A stretch of DNA of 64,000 nt from Spongisporangium articulatum (GCF_044465595.1 NZ_JBITLV010000001.1:62001-126000); one strand, 5' to 3'. Positions 48,594 to 57,102 are shown, counted from the first letter of the stretch. Program-made: numbers and translations. The notes: generated from the sequence alone by a model not told the origin.

Positions 48594-50267
48594 CTATGCG
48601 AAGACGACGTTCAGGGCGACGACCAGGACGGCGGCGATCCCGGCCAGCACCGGGGTCGAGCGCCACCAGACCGCGTCGGCACCTTCGCGATGCTCGGTGC
48701 GGTCCTCCTTGGGGGTCAGCGAGTAGACCAGGCCGCGCAGCTCGGAGTCCGGTTTGGGTCGCGTCACCAGCGTGACGAGCACGCTGACCACGATGTCGGC
48801 GACGAACGCGACGCCCGCGGCCAGGAAGCTCGCGCCCTGCCCCTCGAGGCTGATCACGTCGTTCTCCGAGAGCACGAAGATCGCGACGGCGGAGGCGGTT
48901 CCGGTGACCAGGCCGACCCAGCCGGCGGTCGGCGTCATCCGCTTCCAGAACATCCCGAGGATGAACGTCGCGAACAGCGGTGCGTTGAAGAACGAGAACA
49001 GCTGCTGCAGGTAGTCCATCAGGTTCGAGTAGCCCGACGCGAGGACGGCGGTACCGATCGCTCCCACGGTGGCGACGACCGTGATGACCCGCCCGACCCT
49101 GAGGTAGTAGTCGTCGTCGCGGTCCTTCACCACATAGGTCTGCCAGAGGTCGTAGCTGAACACCGTGTTGAAAGCGCTGATGTTGGCGGCCATCCCGGCC
49201 ATGAACGCCGCCAGCAGACCGGTGATCGCCACCCCCAGCAGGCCGTTCGGCAGCAGATCGCGCATCAGCAGCAGGATCGCGTCGTTGTACGTGATGTCGG
49301 CGGGCGCCTTGCCGGCCTTGGTCTGCACCATCTCGCTGACCGTCACGGCGGCGACCATGCCGGGGATGACGACGATGAACGGGATGAACATCTTCGGGAA
49401 GGCACCGATGATCGGCGTGCGGCGCGCGGCCGACATGTCCTTGCTGGCCAGGGCCCGCTGGACCTCGACGAAGTTCGTCGTCCAGTACCCGAAGGACAGC
49501 ACGAAGCCGAGACCGAAGACGATCCCGACCACCGACAGGAACGAGTTCGTGAAACCTGACAGGTCGCTGCCCGGCCAGGTCGAGAGCTGTTCCGCGCCAC
49601 CCGGTCCGGCGGTGACCTTCTCCTTCAGCCCCTCCCAGCCGCCGACCTTGTACAGCCCGGCGATGGTCAGCGGCAGCAGCGCCGCGACGATCACGAAGAA
49701 CTGCAGCACCTCGTTGTAGATGGCCGCCGACAGGCCACCGAGGGTGGTGTACGCGAGGACGATGGCGGCGGCCACGATGAGCGAGACCCACAGCGGCCAG
49801 CCCAGCAGGGCCTCGACGATGCTGCCGAGCAGGAACAGGTTGATGCCCGCGATCAGGATCTGGGCGAGCGCGAAGCTGAGGGCGTTCACCAGATGGGCGG
49901 GGGTACCGAACCGGCGCAGCATGAACTCCGGCACGCTGCGAACCTTCGAGCCGTAGTAGAAGGGCATCATCACGACGCCCAGGAACAGCATCGCGGGCAC
50001 GGCCCCGACCCAGAAGTAGTGCATCGTCGGCAGCCCGTACTGCGCGCCGTTGGCGGACATCCCGATGATCTCGACGGCCCCGAGGTTGGCCGAGATGAAA
50101 GCCAGGCCCGTGACCCACGCGGGCAGCGACCGGCCGGACAGGAAGAAGTCGATGCTGCTGCTGACCTGGCGGCGGGCGAGCAGGCCGATGCCCAGCACGA
50201 CCACGAAATAGACGGCGAGCAGCGCGTAGTCGATGAACTGGGCATCCAGCCTGAGTGCGTTGTCCAC
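48594..50267 (-). CDS. Sodium:solute symporter (SSS family)
   Basis: Protein of 557 residues with about 13-14 membrane helices. SSS strings include FFLSGRSLPAWVTGLAFISANLG near the N-terminus (shown in the region of residues 43-65), TTLGGLSAAIYNEVLQFF and FMAGMAANISAFNTVF. It resembles sodium:glucose/galactose-type members, so a sugar or polyol is plausible, fitting the convergent catabolic operon, but substrate cannot be proven. I chose GTG 50267 with AGAGG nearby, because relatives start close to LDAQFIDYALLAVYF; ATG 50303 is an alternative. Confidence 0.85.
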   Translation of the reverse strand: MDNALRLDAQFIDYALLAVYFVVVLGIGLLARRQVSSSIDFFLSGRSLPAWVTGLAFISANLGAVEIIGMSANGAQYGLPTMHYFWVGAVPAMLFLGVVMMPFYYGSKVRSVPEFMLRRFGTPAHLVNALSFALAQILIAGINLFLLGSIVEALLGWPLWVSLIVAAAIVLAYTTLGGLSAAIYNEVLQFFVIVAALLPLTIAGLYKVGGWEGLKEKVTAGPGGAEQLSTWPGSDLSGFTNSFLSVVGIVFGLGFVLSFGYWTTNFVEVQRALASKDMSAARRTPIIGAFPKMFIPFIVVIPGMVAAVTVSEMVQTKAGKAPADITYNDAILLLMRDLLPNGLLGVAITGLLAAFMAGMAANISAFNTVFSYDLWQTYVVKDRDDDYYLRVGRVITVVATVGAIGTAVLASGYSNLMDYLQQLFSFFNAPLFATFILGMFWKRMTPTAGWVGLVTGTASAVAIFVLSENDVISLEGQGASFLAAGVAFVADIVVSVLVTLVTRPKPDSELRGLVYSLTPKEDRTEHREGADAVWWRSTPVLAGIAAVLVVALNVVFA

Positions 50268-50323
50268 GACCTCTGGTGTAACCCCTGCGCAACAAAGGCG
50301 CATTTCGGCGCCCCGCCGGCGCG

Positions 50324-50362
50324 CGAGTGGGGCCACCCCCGGATCGGGAGCGGCCCCACTCG
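50324..50362 (-). terminator. Hairpin terminator after the SRPBCC gene
   Basis: CGAGTGGGGCC at 50324-50334 pairs perfectly with GGCCCCACTCG at 50352-50362, an 11-bp stem with a 17-base loop. It lies 16 bases past the stop of the SRPBCC gene on the minus strand and before the symporter gene. No strong T run follows, as is usual in very GC-rich genomes. Confidence 0.7.
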
Positions 50363-50378
50363 TTGCGGTACGGACAGG

Positions 50379-50798
50379 TCACCCGCGCTGCTCGATGAAC
50401 TCCTTGAACCGCTTCGCGTCGGACCTGACCTGACGGTCGTCGATGTTGACCGCCGCACCGACCTTCTCGGCCACCCCGGAGGGTTCCCAGTCGATCGAGA
50501 CGGTCACCCGCGTGGTGTCCGCATCGATCGGTTCGAAGGTCACGACGCCGGCGTGCCGGGTGTCGCCACCCGTGCTCTCCCAGGCCACGACCTCGTCGGG
50601 CCGCTGCTGGGTGATCTCGGCGTCGAACTCACGGTGCACGCCCGCCACACTGGTCACCCAGTGCGTGTGCGTGGCGTCGATCTGACGGATCGACTCGACC
50701 CCGTTCATGAACCTCGGGAAGGTCTCGAACTGGGTCCACTGGTCGTAAGCGGTGCGTACCGGTACCTGGACGTCCACGGACTCCTGTACCTGTGCCAC
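50379..50798 (-). CDS. SRPBCC-family protein (cyclase/dehydrase type)
   Basis: Protein of 139 residues with the pattern of polyketide-cyclase/COQ10-like SRPBCC proteins: VDVQVPVRTAYDQWTQFETF at the start, FMNGVESI, VVAWESTGG and a C-terminal helix. These small cup-shaped proteins bind hydrophobic ligands. The GTG at 50798 follows GAGGAGATG; an upstream extension to 50882 is unlikely. It stands alone, bounded by a hairpin terminator downstream. Confidence 0.82.
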   Translation of the reverse strand: MAQVQESVDVQVPVRTAYDQWTQFETFPRFMNGVESIRQIDATHTHWVTSVAGVHREFDAEITQQRPDEVVAWESTGGDTRHAGVVTFEPIDADTTRVTVSIDWEPSGVAEKVGAAVNIDDRQVRSDAKRFKEFIEQRG

Positions 50799-50878
50799 GA
50801 GAGAACATCTCCTCGGTGCTGATCGACGGTCTTCCTTGCCTCTCCAGCTAAACGCGTCCCGGCCAGGGGACAACTCGA

Positions 50879-51901
50879 TCAATCACCGAGCAGCCCCAGC
50901 ACGGCCCGCTCGGTGGCCGGCGAGGGGGCGGGCAGTTCCACGAGATCGGCCTCGGTGCCGAAGTCCTCGGGACGGCGGCGCGCGTCGATCGTGCGTCCCT
51001 CGCGGTAGCGATCGAGCACCTTCGGGTCGATGTACGAGGCCCGGCAGACGGCGGGCGTGTTCCCCAGGTACTGGGAGACCTGTTTCACCGCCCGGGCGAC
51101 CTCGCGCCTGCCCGCCGACTCCGAGCGCGGCCGGTCCCGACCGGCGAGGGCCACGGCGGCCAGGACGGTGCCGTGCCAGGTGCGGAAGTCCTTGGCGGAG
51201 GCGTCCGGACCCACGACATCCTTGAGGTAGGTGTTGAGGTCGTCGCTGCCGACGTCGCGCCAGCGCCCGCCGTCGCGGTAGGCCAGCAGTTCCTCGCCGC
51301 CGCTGCGGCGACGGCGCAGAGTGCCTACCGCGTCGAGGATCTCGGCGTCCGTGAGCACCATCGTGCGCCGGTTGCCCGATTTGGCGGGGAAGTCGAAGGC
51401 GAGGGTGTCGCGGTCCAGCTGCACGTGCTCCTTGCGCAGGGTCGCGAGCCCGTAGCTGCCGTGCTCCTCCGCGTACTGCTCGCCGCCGATCCGGAACAGG
51501 CCCCGGTCCAGGAGCCGGAAGCCCACCGCCAGCGCGCGTTCCCGCGGCATGCCGGGCCGCGCCAGGTGGTCGCGCACCGTCCGGCGGGCGGCGGGCAGCC
51601 GGCGCGCGAATCCCAGCACCCGCTCATGCTTCTTCGTCGCCCGCTGCTCGCTCCAGGCCGGGTGGTAGAGGTACTGCCGTCGACCCGCCGCGTCCGTGCC
51701 GACCGCCTGCAGGTGCCCGTTCGGGAACGGGCACAACCAGACGTCCTGCCAGGCCGGTGGGATGACGAGATCACCCAGCCGGTCGAGGATCTCGGCGTCC
51801 TTGATCCGCCGGCCGTCGCCGTCGAGATAGATGAACCCGCGCCCGGCCCGGCGGCGCGTCCACCCGGGCTGGCTCGGCGAGGTACGGCGCAGCCTGGGCA
51901 T
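50879..51901 (-). CDS. Type IB DNA topoisomerase (poxvirus/eukaryote type)
   Basis: Protein of 340 residues, close to the usual size of bacterial topoisomerase IB, which relaxes supercoils by a 3'-phosphotyrosine link without ATP. The catalytic tyrosine is in CRASYIDPKVL (about Y290); preceding basic residues occur in KDFRTWHGTV and in the LRKEHVQLD region. The N-terminal GFIYLDGDGRRIKD and IPPAWQDVW strings are conserved. It is the last gene of a four-gene operon and its ATG overlaps the glycosyltransferase stop (TGATG). Confidence 0.92.
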   Translation of the reverse strand: MPRLRRTSPSQPGWTRRRAGRGFIYLDGDGRRIKDAEILDRLGDLVIPPAWQDVWLCPFPNGHLQAVGTDAAGRRQYLYHPAWSEQRATKKHERVLGFARRLPAARRTVRDHLARPGMPRERALAVGFRLLDRGLFRIGGEQYAEEHGSYGLATLRKEHVQLDRDTLAFDFPAKSGNRRTMVLTDAEILDAVGTLRRRRSGGEELLAYRDGGRWRDVGSDDLNTYLKDVVGPDASAKDFRTWHGTVLAAVALAGRDRPRSESAGRREVARAVKQVSQYLGNTPAVCRASYIDPKVLDRYREGRTIDARRRPEDFGTEADLVELPAPSPATERAVLGLLGD

Positions 51902-52608
51902 CAGACGACCTCCGGTTCCACGCTAGGCAGGTCGTTCAGCAGGTCTCCCAACCCACCCTGGGCCCGGGCTCGGCATCGGGCACTGGTGCGCACCACGACG
52001 TCCACGACGCGGCGCACCGGCCATCCCCCGTCCTCCAGCAGCCCCAACAGCGCGTGCTCCTCGCCCACCCGCACGACCGGCCAGCCACCGACGGCGAGGT
52101 AGGCGTCGGAGCGGACAGCGAGGTTGGCGGCGTAGGCGTGCCCGTGGCTCACGCCGTGGATCCCGGCCGCCACCAGGTCGTCATAGACGTGGAGTGCCTG
52201 CGGCGACAGACCCGGCCGATCGTCGAGCTCGGTCAACCCGGCCACGGCGGCCACGCCGTCGTGGGCGTGCCCGAGAAGGCGCAGCGCCCAGTCGGCCGGC
52301 ACGGTGGTGTCGGCGTCCGTGGACAGCAGCAGCACGGCGCCGTCGACCGGCAGCCGGCGCAGCGCCTCGGCCACCCCCCGGTGGCGCACGGCCCCCACCC
52401 GCTCGGCGTCGTCCTGCACGACGATTCCCCGGCGTTCGAGCACTCCGAGGGCCAGCAGCGCGGTGGCGTCCGTGCACCGGTTGGCGACCACGACGACGAG
52501 CGAGGGCAGGGACACCCGGTCAAGGGCCGCGAGCACCGAATGCAGGCACGGCACGATCAGCTCCTCCTCGTCCCGGGCCGGGACGACGACGGCCAGCGCC
52601 TCGATCAT
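51901..52608 (-). CDS. Family 2-like glycosyltransferase
   Basis: Protein of 235 residues with the GT-A start LAVVVPARDEEELIVPCLHS, a nucleotide-sugar region ANRCTDATALL and a metal-binding acidic motif LLSTDADTTVPADW. SHGHAYAANLAVRSDAY and GWPVVRVGEEHALL fit the acceptor side. No membrane helix is present. The ATG at 52608 overlaps the methyltransferase stop by ATGA. Sugar donor and acceptor are unknown; context points to a small molecule shared with the methyltransferase and acyl-CoA-dehydrogenase-like protein. Confidence 0.82.
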   Translation of the reverse strand: MIEALAVVVPARDEEELIVPCLHSVLAALDRVSLPSLVVVVANRCTDATALLALGVLERRGIVVQDDAERVGAVRHRGVAEALRRLPVDGAVLLLSTDADTTVPADWALRLLGHAHDGVAAVAGLTELDDRPGLSPQALHVYDDLVAAGIHGVSHGHAYAANLAVRSDAYLAVGGWPVVRVGEEHALLGLLEDGGWPVRRVVDVVVRTSARCRARAQGGLGDLLNDLPSVEPEVV

Positions 52609-53180
52609 CTGCGGGTCAGGACGTCGAGCACGAAGTCCGCCTCCTCGTGCCGGACGACGGGTGCCCAGCCCGGCCGGTGCCGCACCTGGTCGTTCACGGT
52701 CTCCCCTGCGGCCCAGGCATCCTCGGGGTGATGCCGCCAATGGACGACGACCAGGTCACCACCGGGCTCGACCGCCGCCTCGGCGCGCTGCAGCGTCGCG
52801 TCCCGGTCGGACTCGTCGAGGTAGTAGAGGACCTCGGACAGCACCACGAGGTCATAGGAGGCGCCCGGCGGGCACGTGGGCAGTGCCGCTTGCTCGACCC
52901 GGACGTTGGGCAGGTCGGCCGTGCGCTGCCGCGCCGCGAACACCGCCGCCCGGCTGATGTCGCAGGCGTCGACGCGTTCGGCCCGCGCCGCCAGCAGCAC
53001 GGTGAGTTCCCCGATGGAGCAGCCGGGTTCCCACACCGCCCGGTAGGCGGGTCTTGGCAGGCAGCTGACCGTGATCGCGTACTTGCGGCGCTCGTACCAG
53101 GAGTCCCGGTACCGCCAGGGGTCGGGCTCGACGTCGTACTTCGCGTCGAAATGCGCAGCGAGGTTCGAGAGTTCAACCAT
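52605..53180 (-). CDS. NodS-like SAM-dependent methyltransferase
   Basis: Protein of 191 residues. The SAM-binding motif I is VWEPGCSIGELTVLLAA, followed by ACDISRAAV (motif II) and YDLVVLSEVLYYL. The start AHFDAKYDVEPDPWRYRDSW with SWYERRKYAIT is characteristic of the NodS-like group. It overlaps the upstream gene by 8 bases and the glycosyltransferase by ATGA. In many actinobacteria this domain is fused to or next to a PIG-L deacetylase; no PIG-L gene is present here. Confidence 0.85.
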   Translation of the reverse strand: MVELSNLAAHFDAKYDVEPDPWRYRDSWYERRKYAITVSCLPRPAYRAVWEPGCSIGELTVLLAARAERVDACDISRAAVFAARQRTADLPNVRVEQAALPTCPPGASYDLVVLSEVLYYLDESDRDATLQRAEAAVEPGGDLVVVHWRHHPEDAWAAGETVNDQVRHRPGWAPVVRHEEADFVLDVLTRR

Positions 53181-54186
53181 CGAGCGCCGCCCGCCCCAGC
53201 GCCGCCAGATCGCGTTCGGCGTGCTGCTGACGCACGTACACCTGCAGGTCGGCCAGGCGGTGCGCGAAGTCACCGTCGCGACACAGCGGGGTCGGCCCGG
53301 TCAGTCTCGGTGCGCGGGTGAGGACTTCGGTCACTGCGGCGTCGACGGCGGCCCGGCACAGGAGCGCCGCCGTCGCCGGATCTCCCGGCTCGTCCGCGGC
53401 GCGGGCCAGCACGGCGTCGGCCTGGGCGACGGCGACCGTCAGCGCTCCGAGGTGCGCGAGCTGGTGCGGGTCCGGCTCGAAGCGGCGCAGGCCGGCGGTG
53501 ACGGCGTCGAGCACGCCGGCCGCCCCGCCCAGCCAGACGGCGGCGACACCTATCCCGCCGAGCGGGAAACCGGGCCGGTCGAGATAGAACCCCGGGCTGC
53601 CGACCCCATCGGCAAGGGACGCCGCTACGTCGACCTCGACGTCGAGGCTGTCGCTGAGGTCCATGCCGACGGCGCGCCACGTGCCGTCGAGCGGCTCCCA
53701 ACCCTCGCCCACGGCGAGGTCGAGGAGCAGGACCTGAGCGGACGGCGTCCGTGCGGTCACGAGGACCCGATCGACCCAGCGGGCGCCGGTCGCGTAGCGC
53801 AGGGTGCCCGACACGTGGAAACCGCCGGCCACCGGTTCGGCGGTCAGGCCCGTCCCCCCGGAACCGGACGCCCAGACGCCGTAGACCGCGCCGGGGAACG
53901 GTTTCCGCCCCGCCTCGGCGAGGATTCCCACCGCGTCGACGTGCCCCTCGACCAGCCGGGCGAGCACCAGGTCGCGGCGGCCCAGGGCGGCCAGGTAGGC
54001 CCAGGTGGCCCGCCGTTCGTCACGCGGCCCGTCGAAACCCAACGCCTCCGACCGCGCCGCCGAGTGCACGCGCTCACGGTCGCCCATCGTCCCGCGGGCG
54101 AAACCCTCCGCAGTGTGCGGATCTTCGAGGAGGACCGACGTGGCGCCGAGAACGGTCAGGGGGTCGCCGAACGGGGTGAGCGCCAT
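53173..54186 (-). CDS. Acyl-CoA-dehydrogenase-like flavoprotein, shortened
   Basis: Protein of 337 residues if started at ATG 54186; the frame is open to 54273 but that would overlap the YihY gene end. FAD-side strings such as GFHVSGTLRYATGA (middle beta domain) and GGIGVAAVWLGGAAGVLDAV (C-terminal helical domain) are seen. It is about 50 residues shorter than standard acyl-CoA dehydrogenases, lacks most of the N-terminal helical domain, and has no clear catalytic glutamate, so it may act on an unusual substrate or not dehydrogenate. First gene of the operon with methyltransferase, glycosyltransferase and topoisomerase IB. Confidence 0.72.
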   Translation of the reverse strand: MALTPFGDPLTVLGATSVLLEDPHTAEGFARGTMGDRERVHSAARSEALGFDGPRDERRATWAYLAALGRRDLVLARLVEGHVDAVGILAEAGRKPFPGAVYGVWASGSGGTGLTAEPVAGGFHVSGTLRYATGARWVDRVLVTARTPSAQVLLLDLAVGEGWEPLDGTWRAVGMDLSDSLDVEVDVAASLADGVGSPGFYLDRPGFPLGGIGVAAVWLGGAAGVLDAVTAGLRRFEPDPHQLAHLGALTVAVAQADAVLARAADEPGDPATAALLCRAAVDAAVTEVLTRAPRLTGPTPLCRDGDFAHRLADLQVYVRQQHAERDLAALGRAALDG

Positions 54187-54238
54187 GCTCGACAAGAAAT
54201 CACGACCTGTGAACCACGCAACTTCGCGGCCACCGTGG

Positions 54239-55315
54239 TCACAGACCGTCGCTCTCCTTGACGTGGCTGTCATCGCGCAGCTCGATGTACGGCTCCTGGT
54301 CGGCGGGGTGCCCGCGCAGGATCGCCCGGCCGCGTTCGAGTTCCGCGTTCAGCTCCGCCCCCAGCAGCAGGGCGATGTTCGAGATCCAGAGCCAGACCAG
54401 GAAGACGATGACCGCGGCCAGCGACCCGTAGGTCTTGTTGTACGACGCGAAATTGGCCACGTAGACGGCGAACCCGATCGAGGCGACCACCCACAGCAGG
54501 ACGCCGACCACGCCGCCCGGGCTGACCCACCGGAACCCCTGCCGGGCGTTGGGCGAGGCCCAGTACAGCAGGGCGAACATGAAGGAGACGACCAGCAGGA
54601 GCACCGGCCACTTGGCGATGTTCCAGGCCGTGACGGCCGCGTCGCCCAGCCCGAGGAGGTCGCCGATGCGCTGGGCCAGGGAGCCGGTCACGACGACGGC
54701 CAGGGCACACGCCGCCAGCAGCACCATGATCAGCGCGGTCAGGCCGACGCGGATCGGCAACGTCTTCCAGATCGGGCGACCCTCGGGGACGTCGTAGATG
54801 GCGTTGGAGGCGCGCATGAACGCGGAGATGTAGCCCGACGCCGACCACAGCGCGGCCAGCAGCCCGACGATCGCCAGGAGGCCGGCCGACTGGCTGCTGT
54901 CCTGCAGGTTCTGGATCCCGGTGACGAGTACGGGCCGCAGGCTGCTCGGCGCGAGCCCGTTCACGTTCGAGATGAGGGTCTGGCTCGCGTCCTGGCCGAG
55001 CAGGCCGATGAGCGACAGGAGGACCAGCAGCGCCGGGAAGATGGACAGCACGCCGTAGTACGTGAGGGCCGCGGCCCAGTCGGTGAGGCCGTCGATGCTG
55101 AACTCCTTGACCGCGCGGCGCACCGCCCCGAACCAGGCCCGGGCCGGCAACCGGGTGGGCACCTCGGGGGCGGAGTCGGGCTCGACCCGCTCGTCGCGGC
55201 GAGCCTCATCGCGCCGGGCTTCCTCGCGCCGGGCTTCCTCGCGCCGGGCTTCCTCGCCCCGGGCTTCCTCGCGCCGGGCTTTGGGGTGGAGGAGACGGTC
55301 TCGCAGAGTGCTCAT
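54239..55315 (-). CDS. YihY/BrkB-family membrane protein with repetitive charged N-terminus
   Basis: Protein of 358 residues with about six membrane helices and family strings AAALTYYGVLSIFPALLVLL, LWSASGYISAFMRASNAIY and AAVIVFLVWLWISNIALLLG. The first 50 residues are a cytoplasmic tail of repeated EEARR units encoded by a 15-base tandem repeat; the C-terminal tail is acidic and basic mixed. The family's function is uncertain. It could precede the acyl-CoA-dehydrogenase-like gene in one transcript. Confidence 0.87.
   Translation of the reverse strand: MSTLRDRLLHPKARREEARGEEARREEARREEARRDEARRDERVEPDSAPEVPTRLPARAWFGAVRRAVKEFSIDGLTDWAAALTYYGVLSIFPALLVLLSLIGLLGQDASQTLISNVNGLAPSSLRPVLVTGIQNLQDSSQSAGLLAIVGLLAALWSASGYISAFMRASNAIYDVPEGRPIWKTLPIRVGLTALIMVLLAACALAVVVTGSLAQRIGDLLGLGDAAVTAWNIAKWPVLLLVVSFMFALLYWASPNARQGFRWVSPGGVVGVLLWVVASIGFAVYVANFASYNKTYGSLAAVIVFLVWLWISNIALLLGAELNAELERGRAILRGHPADQEPYIELRDDSHVKESDGL
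55211..55280. repeat. 15-bp tandem repeat inside the YihY gene
   Basis: Four units of GCGCCGGGCTTCCTC (55211-55225, 55226-55240, 55241-55255, 55256-55270; the fourth has one change) are followed by a partial fifth; a degenerate unit precedes them. On the coding strand each unit encodes EEARR. The length in multiples of three means that copy-number slippage would keep the frame. Confidence 0.85.
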
Positions 55316-55534
55316 GAGCAGCGCCTTCCAGGCACGAGGGGCTGGGGCCGGCCGCCTTCTCGACGCCCTTCGACGCTAGGCGCGCGTCCCTCGGGCGCCA
55401 GTCCAGATGACCCCTCCGATGTGGCATGAACAACTTCTGAACAATTCGGCAGGCACGGTACGCAAACGGGATTTACCGTCCTCTCAGAACGAGCGAACCA
55501 CCGGGTCACCCCGGTCGAGGCGGAGGAGAGTGCC

Positions 55535-55732
55535 ATGACGATTCCCGCGAAGATCGGCAAGCTGATCTCACTCCCGTACCGCGCCGACGCGGCCCAGTCC
55601 GCGGCCGACGCCGCCGCGATGATGCGTTGCGACACCTGCGACCTGGTCGGTGGGCCCTTCGAACCGGCCGAGGCCAAGCACCTGCTCGGCATCCACAACC
55701 AGCTGCACCACGGGATCGCCGGCGCCGCCTGA
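55535..55732 (+). CDS. Small protein with a CxxC...HxxxHH zinc-finger-like motif
   Basis: Protein of 65 residues. CDTCD near residue 32 and HNQLHH near 54, with another histidine between, could bind zinc. GGAGGAG precedes the ATG at good distance. No family is recognised. Upstream there is a region of about 150 bases with two GAACAA repeats (near 55427 and 55438), perhaps its promoter. Confidence 0.65.
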   Translation: MTIPAKIGKLISLPYRADAAQSAADAAAMMRCDTCDLVGGPFEPAEAKHLLGIHNQLHHGIAGAA

Positions 55733-55826
55733 GCATCTGAGATCGGCGACGCTGCCGCGTTTCAGTGAGTCTCGCTGGGCCGAATCCGGCGATGACGCCG
55801 ATCTTCGGGTGGGTGTCACTCGACTC

Positions 55827-55838
55827 GACCGATCGGTC
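55827..55838. promoter_or_regulatory. Perfect 12-bp palindrome before a conserved small gene
   Basis: GACCGATCGGTC lies 20 bases before the ATG at 55859 and just upstream of GACACT (55847-55852), a possible -10 six bases from the start codon. Placed around the -35 to -10 spacer, it could be a repressor site. Confidence 0.4.
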
Positions 55839-55858
55839 TCGGCGGCGACACTTCTGGC

Positions 55859-56215
55859 ATGGCGTCGTACGAGGTCAACCCGAGAGGTGTCGAGCACGCC
55901 CGGCACCTGATCGCCCGACGGCAGTACGTGCTCGACAGCGACTGGGGGCAGGTCCAGCCGAACGCCGCCGCCCAGAACGCCTTTCTCGAGAAGCACGACT
56001 GGGACGAGTACTCCGGGTGGCACCTGGGCCTCACGGTGGGCGCGAACGACGGCACCAAGGCCCGGTACGCATTCGGGTACGGGGACTTCCGCCGCGTCCA
56101 CCGCTCCGGGCTGATCGCCTGCGTGTACCGGGCGGCCGAGTGGCGGCACAAGGCCGTCGAGCGAGCCGCCTACGACCTGCTCCAGGCCCTGGACGAGCGA
56201 GCCGGCATCAGCTGA
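55859..56215 (+). CDS. Conserved hypothetical protein of 118 residues
   Basis: Soluble protein without signal or membrane segment. YVLDSDWGQVQPNAAAQN, EKHDWDEYSGWHLGL and YAFGYGDFRRVHRSGLIACV are compact, well-ordered stretches rich in Trp and Tyr, as in a real globular domain. I do not recognise a functional family. The start is supported by a -10-like hexamer at leaderless spacing. It stands alone, with a convergent SRPBCC gene 3 bases after its stop. Confidence 0.7.
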   Translation: MASYEVNPRGVEHARHLIARRQYVLDSDWGQVQPNAAAQNAFLEKHDWDEYSGWHLGLTVGANDGTKARYAFGYGDFRRVHRSGLIACVYRAAEWRHKAVERAAYDLLQALDERAGIS

Positions 56216-56218
56216 ACG

Positions 56219-56656
56219 TCACCGGCGACCCTCGAGCAGGTATGCGAGCCGGTCCAGCGCCTCCTCGTTGCGCGGCACGATCCCGAGCTGCCGAAGCGGT
56301 TGGGGTACAAGCGTTCCCGGCCCACTCACGGCGTCCTCCTGCATCGTGATCACCGAACCGCCGCGCCCGTCGTCCTGGATCTCCAGGATCACGTGCGCCT
56401 CGCCGAACGGCCAGGCTCGCGCCTTCAGTTTCAGCAACCGCGGCCGGTGCGACTCCAGCACCTCGGTGGTGTCGTCGAGCAGCAACGGCCACGCGCCCAC
56501 CGAGTGGTGCAGCCGGGTCCCGACCGCCGGCCACCCGTCGTCCACCTCCCGCATGCGCGACGCGCCTACCACCCACATCGGGTAGAGCCAGCCGTCGGAC
56601 AGCACGTCGAAGACCTGCTGCGCCGAGACGTCCACGTGACGGGTCAATGCCTTCAT
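56219..56656 (-). CDS. SRPBCC-family protein
   Basis: Protein of 145 residues with the START-like pattern: RHVDVSAQQVFDVLSDGWLY at the beginning, MREVDDGWPAVGTRLHHSVG in the middle and a C-terminal helix with EEALDRLAYLL. Such proteins bind lipids or small hydrophobic molecules or act in stress responses. The ATG at 56656 lies 6 bases behind CAGGAT, so a leaderless mRNA is likely; a longer frame to 56767 crosses the promoter of the divergent monooxygenase gene. Confidence 0.82.
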   Translation of the reverse strand: MKALTRHVDVSAQQVFDVLSDGWLYPMWVVGASRMREVDDGWPAVGTRLHHSVGAWPLLLDDTTEVLESHRPRLLKLKARAWPFGEAHVILEIQDDGRGGSVITMQEDAVSGPGTLVPQPLRQLGIVPRNEEALDRLAYLLEGRR

Positions 56657-56741
56657 CCGGCCATCCTGGGCCCGTCCGCCCGGCGTGCACCTCGAAGCGC
56701 CCCGGCCTACGGTGCGCACACCCGACAGCCAGGAGGTCACC

Positions 56742-57047
56742 ATGTACGTCGTCGTCGCATCCGCCACCGCCCGCCCCGAGTCCCGGGCCGAGCTGGCGCA
56801 GCTCCTCGCGGGCGCGGCGGAGGCCTCACGGTCCGAGGACGGCTGCCTGAGCTACCACTTCACCGGTGACCTGGAAAACCCGGACGCCTTCTCCAGCTTC
56901 GAGATCTGGCGCGACCAGGCCGCCCTGCAGACTCACCTCGCCGGCCCGGGCGTCGCCGGGTTGTTGGCGAAGATCGGGCCCCTCGTCGCGGCGCCCCCGA
57001 CCATCGTCGGCTACCAGGTCGAGGGCGTCCCCGACCAGCTCGCCTGA
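56742..57047 (+). CDS. Antibiotic-biosynthesis-monooxygenase (ABM) domain protein
   Basis: Protein of 101 residues, a single ABM ferredoxin-like domain: VVVASATARPESRAELAQLL, SRSEDGCLSYHFTGDLENPD and FSSFEIWRDQAALQTHLAGP. Members are small cofactor-free oxygenases or quinone-type enzymes of mostly unknown substrate (YgiN-like). AGGAGG stands 6 bases before the ATG, one of the strongest ribosome binding sites in the window. Confidence 0.88.
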   Translation: MYVVVASATARPESRAELAQLLAGAAEASRSEDGCLSYHFTGDLENPDAFSSFEIWRDQAALQTHLAGPGVAGLLAKIGPLVAAPPTIVGYQVEGVPDQLA

Positions 57048-57102
57048 GGGCGGTCGCACCACCCGAAGTGCACCCCGCCCCGGGTCGCTCGACCATGGGC
57101 GC

